Assembly: GCF_003121625.1 (NCBI RefSeq)
Contig: NZ_QDDJ01000002.1
Span: 287,513-351,512 of the forward strand
Length of the DNA: 64,000 bases
Reading direction: 5' to 3'
DNA from: Ornithinimicrobium cavernae
GTDB taxonomy: Bacteria; Actinomycetota; Actinomycetes; Actinomycetales; Dermatophilaceae
Both the position numbers and the translations under genes were made by a program. Of the stretch, positions 39,862 to 48,588 are shown piece after piece. The number at the start of each line of letters is the position of its first letter. Positions within the stretch are counted from its first letter, which is position 1. A model generated the notes under the pieces. The model saw nothing but the letters and a program-made list of their open reading frames with translations. It made no database searches and was not told where the DNA came from.

Positions 39862-41210
39862 TGGTCCGCTCCCCACACGAGGCCCTCGCGCGCCGTGACG
39901 CGTCCGCGGAGCATGGTCAGGTGGATGCCGCCGGTCAGCTGGCGCCCGTGCCACGGGTTGTTGCGCGAGAGTGACCTCGAGTTGGCGGCGTCGACGACGA
40001 CCGTGCGGTCGGGGTCGACGAGGGTGAGGTTGGCGGGTGCGCCCACAGTGAGTCCCTGTCCCTGGTCGGTGAGGCGCGCGATGCGCGCCGGGTCGGTTGA
40101 CATGGTGCGGGCCACATCGGCCCAGCTCATCCGCCCCTCGGTGACCATGACGGTGCTGACGACCGACAGTGCGGTCTCCAGCCCGAGCATGCCGAAGGCG
40201 GCATCGACAAAGGCGTGTTCCTTGTCCTGCCGGACGTGCGGCGCGTGGTCCGTGGCGACGATGTCGATCGTGCCGTCGGCCAGGGCCTCACGCAGCGCCT
40301 CCACGTCCTCCTGCGGCCGGAGGGGCGGGTTGACCTTGAAAACCGGGTCGTAGCCGCTGAGCAGGTCGGTCGTGAGGAGCAGGTGGTGTGGCGTCACCTC
40401 GGCGGTGACGTCGATGCCCTGGGCCTTCGCCCAGCGCAGCACCTCCACGCTGCCGGCGGTCGAGACGTGGGCGACGTGCACCCGGGAGCCGGTGTGCCGG
40501 GCCAGCATGACGTCCCGCGCCACGATGGACTCCTCGGCGACTCCTGGCCAGCCGGGCAGGCCGAGGCGCCCCGACAGCTCACCCTCGTGGCAGCACGCGG
40601 TGGCGCCGGCCAGCGTCGGGTCCTGGGAGTGCTGGGAGATCACCCCGTCGAAGGAGCGGATGTACTCCAGGGCGCGGCGCATCAGGCGGGCGTCGTGCAC
40701 GCAGCGACCGTCGTCGGAGAAGACGCGGACGCGGGCACGGGACCGGGCCATCAGACCCAGCTCGGCCAGCTCCTCACCGGCGAGTCCCTTGGAGACCGCA
40801 CCGACCGGGTGGACGTCGACGTAGCCGGCGCGCTGTCCGAGGTCGACGATCCGCTCGGCGGCCTCCGCGGTGTCGGTCACCGGGGTGGTGTTGGCCATGG
40901 CCAGGACTGCGGTGTAGCCACCGGCCGCCGCGGCCTGGGAGCCGGTCTCGATCGTCTCGGCGTCCTCGCGCCCCGGCTCACGCAGGTGGGTGTGCAGGTC
41001 CACCAGTCCCGGCAGGGCGACCAGGCCCTCCGCGTGGTAGCGCTGGGCACCGCTGGGTGCCTCGTCCGCGGCGTCGGCGCCCGCCGCGACGATCCGCCCG
41101 TCGACCACCAGCAGGTCGCCGGTCCCGGCGCCGGCCAGGTCGGCCCCGGTGATCAGTAGTGGGGAGCCAGCATGGTGTGACTCGGTGGTGGGTCGGTTCT
41201 CGGCGCTCAT
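39858..41210 (-). CDS. pyrC: Dihydroorotase
   Basis: 450 residues of the class I dihydroorotase family. Zinc ligands are in [12 protein letters not shown], and later His residues in SQHSQDP and [13 protein letters not shown]. The catalytic Asp lies in [11 protein letters not shown]. The usual MANT segment is kept in [13 protein letters not shown]. It cyclises carbamoyl aspartate. The ATG at 41210 overlaps the pyrB stop by 4 bp. Confidence 0.96.
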   Translation of the reverse strand: MSAENRPTTESHHAGSPLLITGADLAGAGTGDLLVVDGRIVAAGADAADEAPSGAQRYHAEGLVALPGLVDLHTHLREPGREDAETIETGSQAAAAGGYTAVLAMANTTPVTDTAEAAERIVDLGQRAGYVDVHPVGAVSKGLAGEELAELGLMARSRARVRVFSDDGRCVHDARLMRRALEYIRSFDGVISQHSQDPTLAGATACCHEGELSGRLGLPGWPGVAEESIVARDVMLARHTGSRVHVAHVSTAGSVEVLRWAKAQGIDVTAEVTPHHLLLTTDLLSGYDPVFKVNPPLRPQEDVEALREALADGTIDIVATDHAPHVRQDKEHAFVDAAFGMLGLETALSVVSTVMVTEGRMSWADVARTMSTDPARIARLTDQGQGLTVGAPANLTLVDPDRTVVVDAANSRSLSRNNPWHGRQLTGGIHLTMLRGRVTAREGLVWGADQ

Positions 41211-42139
41211 GCGGCGCTCCCTTCGCCGGACAGCAGGTGGTAGAGGATCGACATGCGGACCGCCACCCCGGCGGAGACCTGGTCCAGGACCAGGGACTGG
41301 GCGGCGTCGGCCGCGTCCCCGGAGATCTCCAGGCCACGGTTCATCGGTCCGGGGTGACAGATCACCGCGTGGTCCGGGAGGAGCCCCAACCGGTCCTTGG
41401 TGAGTCCGTACGTGACGGCATACTCCCTTGCAGTCGGGAAGTAGCCACCGGACATCCGCTCACGCTGGACCCGCAGCATCATGACCGCGTCCACGGTGGG
41501 CAGGACGGCGTCCAGGTCGTGCGAGATCTCCAGGCCCTCACGCGCTGCCCAGGGGCCGATGCCCGCCGGCATCAGCGTCGCGGGGGCGACGAGGGTGACC
41601 TTCGCGCCGAGGGTGGTCAGGCACAGGACGTTGGAGCGGAAGACCCGGGAGTGGGTCAGGTCGCCGACGAGCGCGACGTGCCTGCCCTCGAGGTCACCGA
41701 GGCGCTGCCGCATCGTGTAGGCGTCGAGCAGGGCCTGGCTGGGGTGCTCGTGCGTCCCGTCACCCGCGTTGACGATGGAGCACCTCGTCCACTGCGCGAT
41801 CTGGGCGGGCGCGCCGGAGGCCATGTGACGAACGATCATCATGTCGACGCCCATCGCGTCGATGGTCTTCACCGTGTCGCGCAGCGACTCGCCCTTGGAG
41901 ACCGAGGTGCCCTTGCCGGTGAGGTTGATCGTGTCGGCGGACAGCCACTTGCCGGCGATCTCGAAGCTGCTGCGGGTGCGGGTGGAGTCCTCGAAGAAGA
42001 AGTTGATGATGGTGCGGCCGCGCAGGGTCGGGAGCTTCTTGACGTCGCGGTGCTGCACCTCGTGCATGCTGACCGCGGTGTCGAGGATCTCCAGGATCTC
42101 CTCGCGTGACAGGTCGGCGATCGAGAGCAGGTGCTTCAC
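41207..42139 (-). CDS. pyrB: Aspartate carbamoyltransferase catalytic chain
   Basis: 310 residues. The carbamoyl-phosphate loop is [20 protein letters not shown]. The second-domain motifs are [14 protein letters not shown] and [12 protein letters not shown]. It condenses carbamoyl phosphate with aspartate. No pyrI is present, as expected in operons controlled by PyrR. The ATG overlaps the pyrR stop as ATGA. Confidence 0.97.
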   Translation of the reverse strand: MKHLLSIADLSREEILEILDTAVSMHEVQHRDVKKLPTLRGRTIINFFFEDSTRTRSSFEIAGKWLSADTINLTGKGTSVSKGESLRDTVKTIDAMGVDMMIVRHMASGAPAQIAQWTRCSIVNAGDGTHEHPSQALLDAYTMRQRLGDLEGRHVALVGDLTHSRVFRSNVLCLTTLGAKVTLVAPATLMPAGIGPWAAREGLEISHDLDAVLPTVDAVMMLRVQRERMSGGYFPTAREYAVTYGLTKDRLGLLPDHAVICHPGPMNRGLEISGDAADAAQSLVLDQVSAGVAVRMSILYHLLSGEGSAA

Positions 42140-42729
42140 CGGCCCTCACCCCCGGGAGTCGAGATGACGACCTCGTCCGCGCCGTCGGACTCCGCCAGCC
42201 GCACCGAGACCCGCTCGGCGTGGGCGGTCGGCAGGTTCTTGCCGACGTAGTCGGCACGGATCGGCAGCTCGCGGTGCCCGCGGTCGACCAGCACGGCGAG
42301 CCGGACGGCACGGGGGCGGCCCAGGTCGGCGAGGCTGTCGAGGGCGGCCCGCACGGTGCGGCCGGAGTAGAGCACGTCGTCCACGAGGACCACGACCTTG
42401 CCGTCGACGCCGCCGTCGGGCACCTCACTGCGTTCCATGGCCCGGACGGGCTGGGAGCGCAGGTCGTCGCGGTACATCGTGATGTCGAGGGTCCCCACCG
42501 GGATGTCGACGCCCTCGACGTCGTGGAGTGCCTCGGACAGTCGCCGGGCCAGCGGCACGCCGCGGGTCGGGATCCCCATGAGGACGAGCCCCTCGGACCC
42601 CTTGTTGCCCTCGAGGATCTCGTGGGCGATGCGGCGCAGCGCACGGGCGATCTCGGCCTGGGCCAGCACCACCCGTCCACCGGTCTCGTCGGTGGCCCTC
42701 TGAGGGGCCTGGTCACGGGCAGGGCACAT
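42136..42729 (-). CDS. pyrR: Bifunctional pyr operon regulator / uracil phosphoribosyltransferase
   Basis: 197 residues of the PRTase fold. The PRPP-binding loop is [19 protein letters not shown], and [17 protein letters not shown] and [11 protein letters not shown] are typical of PyrR. The protein senses UMP/UTP and binds pyr mRNA. In mycobacteria, PyrR represses translation by binding the leader near the pyrR ribosome-binding site. The ATG at 42729 has AAGGAG 6 nt upstream. It is the first gene of the pyrimidine operon. Confidence 0.96.
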   Translation of the reverse strand: MCPARDQAPQRATDETGGRVVLAQAEIARALRRIAHEILEGNKGSEGLVLMGIPTRGVPLARRLSEALHDVEGVDIPVGTLDITMYRDDLRSQPVRAMERSEVPDGGVDGKVVVLVDDVLYSGRTVRAALDSLADLGRPRAVRLAVLVDRGHRELPIRADYVGKNLPTAHAERVSVRLAESDGADEVVISTPGGEGR

Positions 42730-42797
42730 GGCCCACTCCTTCCCCGCCTCACAGGACGGTGATTAAAGGACGTGTGTGTTTGGTCGGCCCTACCCTA
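42730..42797 (-). promoter_or_regulatory. pyrR promoter and probable PyrR-binding leader
   Basis: On the minus strand TAGGGT (42797-42792, within TATAGGGT) is a good -10 element, giving a leader of about 55 nt. The leader contains TCCTTTAATCACCGTCC and GTCCTGTGAGGCGG just before the AAGGAG ribosome-binding site. GTCC-n-GAGGC resembles the actinobacterial PyrR-binding stem-loop that masks translation. The assignment is by similarity and position. Confidence 0.6.
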
Positions 42798-42933
42798 TAT
42801 CCCCACCAGGTGACTCTTCGCAGGGGTGGTGGCAGCGGCCCCATCCCGACCGAGCGCACCGCCATCGTGTCAACGAGCGCGCGGGCTCGTGCCGGACGGC
42901 CGGGTCTGCAGCCCCGACCGCCGGTCACCGGAC

Positions 42934-43659
42934 TCACATGCGTTCGGCGTAGACCGCCATCGCGTCCCGGACGAACTCCACGTAACCGGGGTAGTTGGCC
43001 CCGAACCGCGGGTCTGCGACGTACATCTCCCCGAGTCCTCTCAGGTACTCCGGTGAGACCGTGGTCGGCCCGGACAACCAGGCCACGTGACGCGCCGTCA
43101 CGGCCTGCGCCTCGGTCGAGTCCGGGGCCGCCCCGCTCTCGGCCAGCTCTCCGTAGGCGGTGGCGATGTCCTTCTGCTCCTGCTGGAAGCTCTTCTTCTC
43201 CGCGTCGGAGAGGGAGCGCCACCAACGGTCGCTGTCGGCATACGCCTTTGTGCCCCAGCGCTGTTCGACCTCCTCGCGGTGCTGCGTGTGGTCAAACTCC
43301 TCGAAAACCTCGTCTGCCATGAGTTGTTCACCTCCTTCCATCTTGCTGATCGTGCGCTCGAGCGACGCGATGCGTCGGGTGAGCTCACGGCGGTGGTGCC
43401 GCATCTGCACGGCGTGCTCCTTGAGCGCTGACACGGTGTCGACGTCCCGCCGGAGAACATCCTCGATGGCCTCCAGCCCGACGCCGTAGTCACGCAGGAT
43501 CCGGATCCGCAGCAGGGTGCCGAGCGCGGACTCGTCATAGAGCCGCATCCCGTTCGCACCGCTGCCCGTGGGCGTGAGCAGCCCGCGCTCTCCGTAGTAG
43601 CGCAGCGTCCTACTCGTTGTCCCAGCGGCCCTGGCGAGCTTCTGGATCGACCACTTCAC
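42934..43659 (-). CDS. TipA-like MerR family transcription regulator
   Basis: 241 residues. The MerR helix-turn-helix (about 1-75) reads SIQKLARAAGTTSRTLRYYG, then NGMRLYDESALGTLLRIRIL. A coiled-coil dimerisation helix (about 78-110) follows, then a TipAS-type ligand-binding domain (about 115-241: EVFEEFDHTQHREEVEQRWG...DRWWRSLSDAEK). TipAL binds thiopeptide antibiotics and related hydrophobic drugs and activates its own gene. The Cys that links covalently to thiostrepton in TipAS is not seen: the domain has no Cys. The GTG has AGGAGG 6 nt upstream. No efflux gene is adjacent. Confidence 0.92.
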   Translation of the reverse strand: MKWSIQKLARAAGTTSRTLRYYGERGLLTPTGSGANGMRLYDESALGTLLRIRILRDYGVGLEAIEDVLRRDVDTVSALKEHAVQMRHHRRELTRRIASLERTISKMEGGEQLMADEVFEEFDHTQHREEVEQRWGTKAYADSDRWWRSLSDAEKKSFQQEQKDIATAYGELAESGAAPDSTEAQAVTARHVAWLSGPTTVSPEYLRGLGEMYVADPRFGANYPGYVEFVRDAMAVYAERM

Positions 43660-43717
43660 CTGTCACCTCCTCTGCTGTGTCACGCCGCGTCGCCGCGGCA
43701 CCAGACCAGTGTGCAGG

Positions 43718-43739
43718 TTGACGTATACGTCAATGTCAA
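43718..43739 (-). promoter_or_regulatory. Palindromic operator and promoter of the TipA-like gene
   Basis: TTGACGTATACGTCAA (43718-43733) is a perfect 16-bp palindrome. On the minus strand a TTGACA (43739-43734) stands directly before it and a weak -10 (GCACACT) directly after. A dyad filling a long 18-20-nt spacer between -35 and -10 is the classic MerR-activated promoter layout and indicates autoregulation. Confidence 0.75.
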
Positions 43740-44032
43740 ATCGAATTCTCCGCGCTGTGGTCTCGTCTGGACCTGGCGGGGCGCAACGTGTGCCGCAGAC
43801 CCGACGCAGGCCGTATGCGGAGTGCTCGGGTCTCCCTCCTCTCACCGGTGCGCGAGGGGATGGTCGGCACGGACGCTGTCCGGGCAGTGCTGGACACCCA
43901 GGTGCGCTGGTGTGGCCGGCCACGGGGGCAGGCAGCCCTGGAGCTCCATGATCCGAGGCGGGAGTCGTGGCCGGAGCCCGTCGCGCGGGTCCTCGCCCTG
44001 CAGGAGGGCGCCATGAGCGGCTCGGGCGGGCG
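43740..44032. other. 293-bp intergenic region without a convincing gene
   Basis: Between the TipA-like promoter and the nusB stop lies GC-rich sequence with no supported gene. A plus-strand frame from about 43788 stays open, contains VGTDAVRAVLDTQVRW and continues antisense into nusB; it has no ribosome-binding site and I recognise no family. It could be a gene relic. Confidence 0.4.
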
Positions 44033-44446
44033 TCAGGCCAGGGTGGCCTTGACGTCCGACACGCGGGCCAGCAGCCCGTTGACGAACTTCGGGGACTCGT
44101 CGGTCGACATGCCCTGGACCAGCTCGACGGCCTCGGAGATCGCGACGGGGTCAGGGACCTCGTCGTTCCAGACGATCTCCCACATCGCGACGCGGAGTGC
44201 GGCACGGTCGACCGAGGGCATCCGGTCCAGCTGCCAGCCGTGGCTGTAGGTCTCCAGGACCTCGTTGATCTCCCCCCAGTGCGCCAGGACGCCCTCGACG
44301 AGGGTCACGGTGTACTCCGGGAGCGGGTGCTGCGTCGTCGGCGCGGCGACGCGCTCGGCCAGCAGGTCGCCGACGTTGATGTCCCTGGCCTCGGCCTCGA
44401 AGAGCAGCTCGAGGGCGCGCTTGCGGGCCCTGGTGCGTGCGGCCAC
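44033..44446 (-). CDS. nusB: Transcription antitermination factor NusB
   Basis: 137 residues of the all-helical NusB fold: TRARKRALELLFEAEARDI at the start, then WQLDRMPSVDRAALRVAMWE and VAISEAVELVQGMSTDESPK with FVNGLLARV near the end. NusB with NusE (S10) binds boxA RNA to prevent premature termination in rRNA operons. The GTG at 44446 lies 4 bp after the efp stop, so the two are co-transcribed. Confidence 0.96.
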   Translation of the reverse strand: MAARTRARKRALELLFEAEARDINVGDLLAERVAAPTTQHPLPEYTVTLVEGVLAHWGEINEVLETYSHGWQLDRMPSVDRAALRVAMWEIVWNDEVPDPVAISEAVELVQGMSTDESPKFVNGLLARVSDVKATLA

Positions 44447-44450
44447 CGAG

Positions 44451-45014
44451 TCAGTCGTTCACGCGGCCGAGGTAGGACCCGTCGCGGGTGTCCACCTTGA
44501 CCTTGGTGCCGGACTCGAGGAACAGCGGCACCTGGATCTCGGCGCCGGTCTCCAGCGTGGCCGGCTTGGTCCCGCCCGTCGAGCGGTCGCCCTGCAGGCC
44601 GGGGTCGGTGTGCGTGATCTCCAGGACGACGCTCGGAGGGAGCTCGACATAGAGGACGGTGCCCTCGTGCTGGGCGATCATGGCCTGACCGTTCTCCAGC
44701 AGGTAGTCCTTGGCGCTGCCCATGATCTCGGCGGACACCGGCACCTGCTCGTAGGTCTTGCTGTCCATGAAGATGTAGTCGGTGCCGTCGTTGTAGAGGT
44801 ACTCCATGTCGGAGCGGTCCACGGTGGCGGTCTCGACCTTGGTGCCGGCGTTGAACGTCTTGTCGATGATCTTGTTGGAGGTGACGTTCTTGAGCTTGGT
44901 GCGCACGAACGCCGGGCCCTTGCCGGGCTTGACGTGCTGGAACTCCAGCACCTGCCACAGCCCGTTGTCCATGGACAGGACCATGCCGTTCTTCAGGTCG
45001 TTCGTGGTTGCCAC
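44451..45014 (-). CDS. efp: Elongation factor P
   Basis: 187 residues, three beta-barrel domains. The KOW-like first domain includes [20 protein letters not shown], where the loop Lys at the tip of domain I contacts the ribosomal peptidyl-transferase centre. The domain III signature is [22 protein letters not shown] relieves stalling at polyproline stretches. The GTG start at 45014 gives the usual length; AGAGG lies about 9 nt upstream. The open frame extends a little further without support. Confidence 0.96.
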   Translation of the reverse strand: MATTNDLKNGMVLSMDNGLWQVLEFQHVKPGKGPAFVRTKLKNVTSNKIIDKTFNAGTKVETATVDRSDMEYLYNDGTDYIFMDSKTYEQVPVSAEIMGSAKDYLLENGQAMIAQHEGTVLYVELPPSVVLEITHTDPGLQGDRSTGGTKPATLETGAEIQVPLFLESGTKVKVDTRDGSYLGRVND

Positions 45015-45087
45015 AGGCGCCTCTTTCGTATGTCGTGTGCCGCCCCGGCGCACAACGGCACCATCAGAGGGCTCGGGATCGTCGATC

Positions 45088-45093
45088 AGTTTA
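45088..45093 (-). promoter_or_regulatory. Putative -10 element of efp-nusB
   Basis: TAAACT on the minus strand, in the 117-bp gap after aroQ, is AT-rich against a GC-rich background. It predicts a leader of about 65 nt, which contains a small hairpin (GTGCGCC/GGCACAC). Confidence 0.45.
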
Positions 45094-45131
45094 ACGGGTG
45101 GGGACCGGTGTGCGGTAATACGACGGCGACG

Positions 45132-45578
45132 TCAGCGGTCCTGCGCGGCGAGCGCCCGGAGCGCGAGCAGGTAGGAACCAGCCCCGAAGCCGGCGATCGT
45201 CCCGGTGGCCGAGCGCGCCACCACGGAGGTGTGCCGGAAGGTCTCGCGGGCGGCCGGGTTGGACAGGTGCACCTCGACCAGCCGGGAGCCCATGCCGACC
45301 AGGTGCGCGCACGCGTCCCCCACCGCATACGAGTAGTGGGTGAAGGCCGCAGGGTTGAGCACCACGTCCCAGCCGGCCGCGGCGGCCTCGTGCAGCCACC
45401 CCACCAGCTCCCCCTCGTCGTCGGTCTGCCGGCAGGTCGCCTCCAGCCCGAGGGCGGCGGCCTCGTCGACCACCTGCCCCTGGAGGTCGTCGAGCGTGAG
45501 GGTGCCGTAGATCTCCGGCTCGCGGCTGCCCAGGGCAGCCAGGTTGGGACCGCTGAGGACGAGGACGTGGTGGGACAC
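45132..45578 (-). CDS. aroQ: 3-dehydroquinate dehydratase, type II
   Basis: 148 residues of the flavodoxin-like type II family, which dehydrates 3-dehydroquinate in the shikimate pathway. The start LVLSGPNLAALGSREPEIYG keeps the Asn, Arg and catalytic Tyr of the lid region. VEVHLSNPAARETFRHTS and TIAGFGAGSYLLAL are kept. Elsewhere it diverges: the usual QSNHEG reads QTDDEG, and NPGAYTHTS reads NPAAFTHYS, though the catalytic His remains. The start is GTG with TACGAT 6 nt upstream. Confidence 0.92.
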   Translation of the reverse strand: MSHHVLVLSGPNLAALGSREPEIYGTLTLDDLQGQVVDEAAALGLEATCRQTDDEGELVGWLHEAAAAGWDVVLNPAAFTHYSYAVGDACAHLVGMGSRLVEVHLSNPAARETFRHTSVVARSATGTIAGFGAGSYLLALRALAAQDR

Positions 45579-45584
45579 GCTGCC

Positions 45585-45590
45585 ATCGTA
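45585..45590 (-). promoter_or_regulatory. Putative -10 element of aroQ (leaderless start)
   Basis: TACGAT on the minus strand lies 6 nt before the GTG at 45578, within the 30-bp gap to the divergent plus-strand gene. Confidence 0.45.
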
Positions 45591-45608
45591 TGCGGCAGAG
45601 TGGCCGCC

Positions 45609-47174
45609 ATGAGTTGGACCAAGGCCCTCGGAATCTCAGCGGCCGGCCTGGCCGCCGTGGCGACGCACGACCTGCTGCAGCGCAAGCACGCCATCCTGCG
45701 CACCTTCCCGGTTCTCGGACGCGCCAGGTACCTCCTGGAGAAGGTGGGGCCGGAGCTGCGGCAGTACATCGTCACCGACAACGACGAGGAGCGGCCCTTC
45801 AGCCGGGACCAGCGGCGCTTCATCTATGCCAGCTCCAAGCTGGAGAACCCGTACTTCGGGTTCGGCACCGACAACAACGTCGAGCAGGACGAGGGCTACG
45901 CGGTGCTCAAGCACCGCACGTTCGCGCCGGTCTCCCCCAGCACCCTGGCGCACTCCGGCGAGCACGACGTCGTCCCCTGCGCGAAGGTGCTCGGTGCGGC
46001 CCGTGGCCGGCGCGGTGCCTTCCGTCCGCAGTCGGTGATCAACGTCTCGGCCATGAGCTTCGGGTCGTTGTCGGCGCCGGCCGTGGAGGCGATGAACCGG
46101 GGGTGTGCCGCGGCAGGTGCCCTCCAGAACACCGGGGAGGGAGGCATCTCCGACCACCACCGGCACGGTGCCGACCTGATCTTCCAGATCGGCACGGCCT
46201 ACTTCGGCTGCCGGGACGAGGACGGGGCGTTCAGCCTCGAGCGCCTCAAGGCCCTCGTGGCCTCGGCGCCGGTGCGGGCGATCGAGGTCAAGCTGAGCCA
46301 GGGTGCCAAGCCCGGCCTGGGCGGCATGCTGCCCCGCGCCAAGATCAGCGACGAGATCGCCCAGATCCGGGGCATCAGCAAGGAGCGGGACTGCGCCAGC
46401 CCGTCGCGCCACGCCGAGTTCGACAGCGTGGACAGCATGCTGGACTGGATCGAGCTGATCGCGGAGGAGACCGGCCTGCCGGTCGGCATCAAGTCGGCGG
46501 TCGGGGACCTGACCTTCTGGGAGGAGCTGGCCGACCAGATGGCCACGACCGACCGTGGCGTGGACTTCATCACCATCGACGGTGGCGAGGGCGGGACCGG
46601 GGCCGCCCCACTGAGCTTCGTCGACTCCGTGGCGCTCCCCTTCCGGCTGGGTTTCCCGCGGGTGTTCCGGATCTTCGCCGAACGGGGCCTCAGCGAGCAG
46701 GTGGTCTTCATCGGGGCGGGCAAGCTCGGGTTGCCGGACAACGCCGCGGTGGCCTTCGCGCTGGGCGCGGACCTGGTCTACGTCGCGCGGGAGGCGATGA
46801 TCTCCATCGGGTGCATCCAGGCACAGCGGTGCCACGACGACCACTGCCCCACCGGGGTCGCCACCCAGAACCCCTGGCTCACGCGCGGCATCGACGTGCC
46901 GCTCAAGTCCGAGCGGGCCGCGAACTACCTGCGCGCGTGGCGCCGCGAGATGCTCAAGCTCGCCGAGGCGTGCGGGGTGGCGCACCCGGCCCTGCTGGGC
47001 ACCGACGATGTCGAGATCCTGTTGGGCACCCGCAGCGCCACCCCGCTGCGCGAGGTGGTGGGCTACCAGCCCGGCTGGGGGCTGCCCACCGCGCAGCAAC
47101 GGGCCGAGCTGGAGCAGCTCATGGCCCCGGCCTCCCGGGGCGGCAGCGCGCCGCGGTCGGCGACGGCCCGATGA
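45609..47174 (+). CDS. FMN-binding glutamate synthase-like protein with N-terminal membrane helix
   Basis: 521 residues. A hydrophobic segment (about 5-22, KALGISAAGLAAVATHDLL) may anchor the protein. The rest is the FMN/3Fe-4S synthase barrel of glutamate synthase: INVSAMSFGSLSAPAVEAMN, QNTGEGGISDHH, GIKSAVGDLTFWEE, DFITIDGGEGGTGAAP, and the cluster Cys in GCIQAQRCHDDHCPTGVATQ. There is no glutaminase domain, so it is a stand-alone member whose amino donor and product are unknown. It is divergent from aroQ. Its TGA overlaps the ATG of the next gene. Confidence 0.9.
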   Translation: MSWTKALGISAAGLAAVATHDLLQRKHAILRTFPVLGRARYLLEKVGPELRQYIVTDNDEERPFSRDQRRFIYASSKLENPYFGFGTDNNVEQDEGYAVLKHRTFAPVSPSTLAHSGEHDVVPCAKVLGAARGRRGAFRPQSVINVSAMSFGSLSAPAVEAMNRGCAAAGALQNTGEGGISDHHRHGADLIFQIGTAYFGCRDEDGAFSLERLKALVASAPVRAIEVKLSQGAKPGLGGMLPRAKISDEIAQIRGISKERDCASPSRHAEFDSVDSMLDWIELIAEETGLPVGIKSAVGDLTFWEELADQMATTDRGVDFITIDGGEGGTGAAPLSFVDSVALPFRLGFPRVFRIFAERGLSEQVVFIGAGKLGLPDNAAVAFALGADLVYVAREAMISIGCIQAQRCHDDHCPTGVATQNPWLTRGIDVPLKSERAANYLRAWRREMLKLAEACGVAHPALLGTDDVEILLGTRSATPLREVVGYQPGWGLPTAQQRAELEQLMAPASRGGSAPRSATAR

Positions 47175-48394
47175 CCGCCGCCGGCCCGCTGACCGACCGG
47201 CAGTGGACCGCCTCGCTCACCGACGAGGCGCTCCCGGTCCTGCCCGACCTGCTCACCGACCAGGTCCCCGGTCCCCTGGCCGCGGTGGCGGGGGCGTCCG
47301 GAGGCACCGTCACCGCGGTCAGGGTCAGCCAGGTGACCTGGTGGCCGGGGCGCAGCGCGACGGTCTCCTGGGACAGCATCATCGAGGGTGGGCCGCTGGC
47401 CGGTCGGGCTACCTACGTCGGCACCACGCTGGACGCCCCCGAGGGTGCCGTCACGGTGGGGGACGGCGAGGAGACCGTCGCTGTGTGGCGGGTGCCGCAC
47501 GACCCCTTCCTGCCGGCCCTGCCGACCGTGTTGCAGCCCGAGGTGGCGGCCTCCGTCGTCGCCGGGCTGGGCGGCGAGATCACCGACCCGAGCACGCGTC
47601 TGCGGGCCTACCGTCCGAGCCGACGCGCCGTCATCGAGGTCACCGGCCGGGGCCACCGCCTCTATCTCAAGCTCGTCAAGCCGCGACGGCTGCAGGCGCT
47701 CCACCAGCGTCACCTGGACCTGGACGGCCGGCTCCCCGTGCCCGAACCGCTGGGGATCAACCGGGACCTCGGTCTGCTGGTGATGCGCAGTATGACCGGG
47801 GCCACGCTGCGTGACGTCCTCGAGGACCCCGGTGGTCGCCTCCCGCACCCGGAGGTCATCGCCGGGCTCCCGGGGACGCTGCCCCGCCTCGCGCGCACGG
47901 CGACGGTCCACTCCGCGGTGGAGGCGGTGCCGCGGATGGCCGAGCTGCTGCGCCGTCTGCTGCCGATGGAGTCCGACCGGATCTCCCGCCTCGCCGAGGA
48001 GATCGGCCCGGACGACGTCACCGAGCGGGTGCCGGCCCACGGCGACTACCACGAGGCCCAGCTGCTGGTGGCCGACGGCCGGGTCAGCGGGATCCTGGAC
48101 GTCGACACCCTGGGCGTGGCCCGTCCCGGCGACGACCCCGGCACCATGCTCGGCCACCTCGCGGTGTGGCACACGATGTCCTCGCAGCCGGACCGGGTCG
48201 CCGCCTACGCCACCGCGCTGCAGGAGAGGTGGGAGGCCGTCCTGGACCCGCGCGACGTGCGGCTGCGCGCGGCGGCCCGCATCATCGGACTGGCGGCCGG
48301 TCCGTTCCGGGTGCAGCAGCAGGGGTGGCCGGTGGAGACGTCCAGGCGGCTCGCCCTGGCGGAGCACTGGGTGGAGTCGGCCCGAGCCGTCTGA
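47171..48394 (+). CDS. Aminoglycoside-phosphotransferase-fold kinase
   Basis: 407 residues. The N-terminal 150 residues are unusual. The kinase-like part has LYLKLVKPRRLQALHQRHLD (candidate ATP Lys), VPAHGDYHEAQLLV (Brenner motif HGDxxxxN, here with Gln for Asn) and SGILDVDTLGVARPGDDPG (Mg-binding Asp). It may phosphorylate a small molecule; the substrate is unknown. The ATG overlaps the preceding stop as ATGA, so the two proteins are made together. Confidence 0.85.
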   Translation: MTAAGPLTDRQWTASLTDEALPVLPDLLTDQVPGPLAAVAGASGGTVTAVRVSQVTWWPGRSATVSWDSIIEGGPLAGRATYVGTTLDAPEGAVTVGDGEETVAVWRVPHDPFLPALPTVLQPEVAASVVAGLGGEITDPSTRLRAYRPSRRAVIEVTGRGHRLYLKLVKPRRLQALHQRHLDLDGRLPVPEPLGINRDLGLLVMRSMTGATLRDVLEDPGGRLPHPEVIAGLPGTLPRLARTATVHSAVEAVPRMAELLRRLLPMESDRISRLAEEIGPDDVTERVPAHGDYHEAQLLVADGRVSGILDVDTLGVARPGDDPGTMLGHLAVWHTMSSQPDRVAAYATALQERWEAVLDPRDVRLRAAARIIGLAAGPFRVQQQGWPVETSRRLALAEHWVESARAV

Positions 48395-48427
48395 CGAGCA
48401 CTGCCCGTGGACCGCCTCCGGGGCCCT

Positions 48428-48588
48428 CCCCCGCGTCACTCGACGGCCGTCCCCCGCGTCACCCGACGCCCGTCCCCCGCGTCACCCGACGCCCGTCCCC
48501 CGCGTCACTCGACGCCCGTCCCCCGCGTCACTCGACGCCCGTCCCTCGCGACATCCGCCGGCCGTCCCCCGCGTCACCCCGCGGTCGT
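48428..48588. repeat. Seven tandem copies of a 23-bp repeat
   Basis: Units of CCCCCGCGTCACYCGACGCCCGT start at 48428, 48451, 48474, 48497, 48520, 48543 and 48566. Unit 1 has GACGG for GACGC, unit 6 is degenerate, and unit 7 runs over the aroB stop codon. There are no spacers, so this is not CRISPR. The array fills the convergent gap between the kinase gene and aroB. It shares the core CTCGACGCCCGTC with the repeat at 2801-2888. Confidence 0.9.

Noticed and set aside
43788..44249. 154-codon plus-strand frame antisense to nusB
   Set aside because: No ribosome-binding site or known domain, and the second half is antisense to nusB. At most the first part is a gene relic.
48428..48588. CRISPR-like array
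   Set aside because: Units are directly adjacent with no spacers, only 23 bp long, and no cas genes are near.
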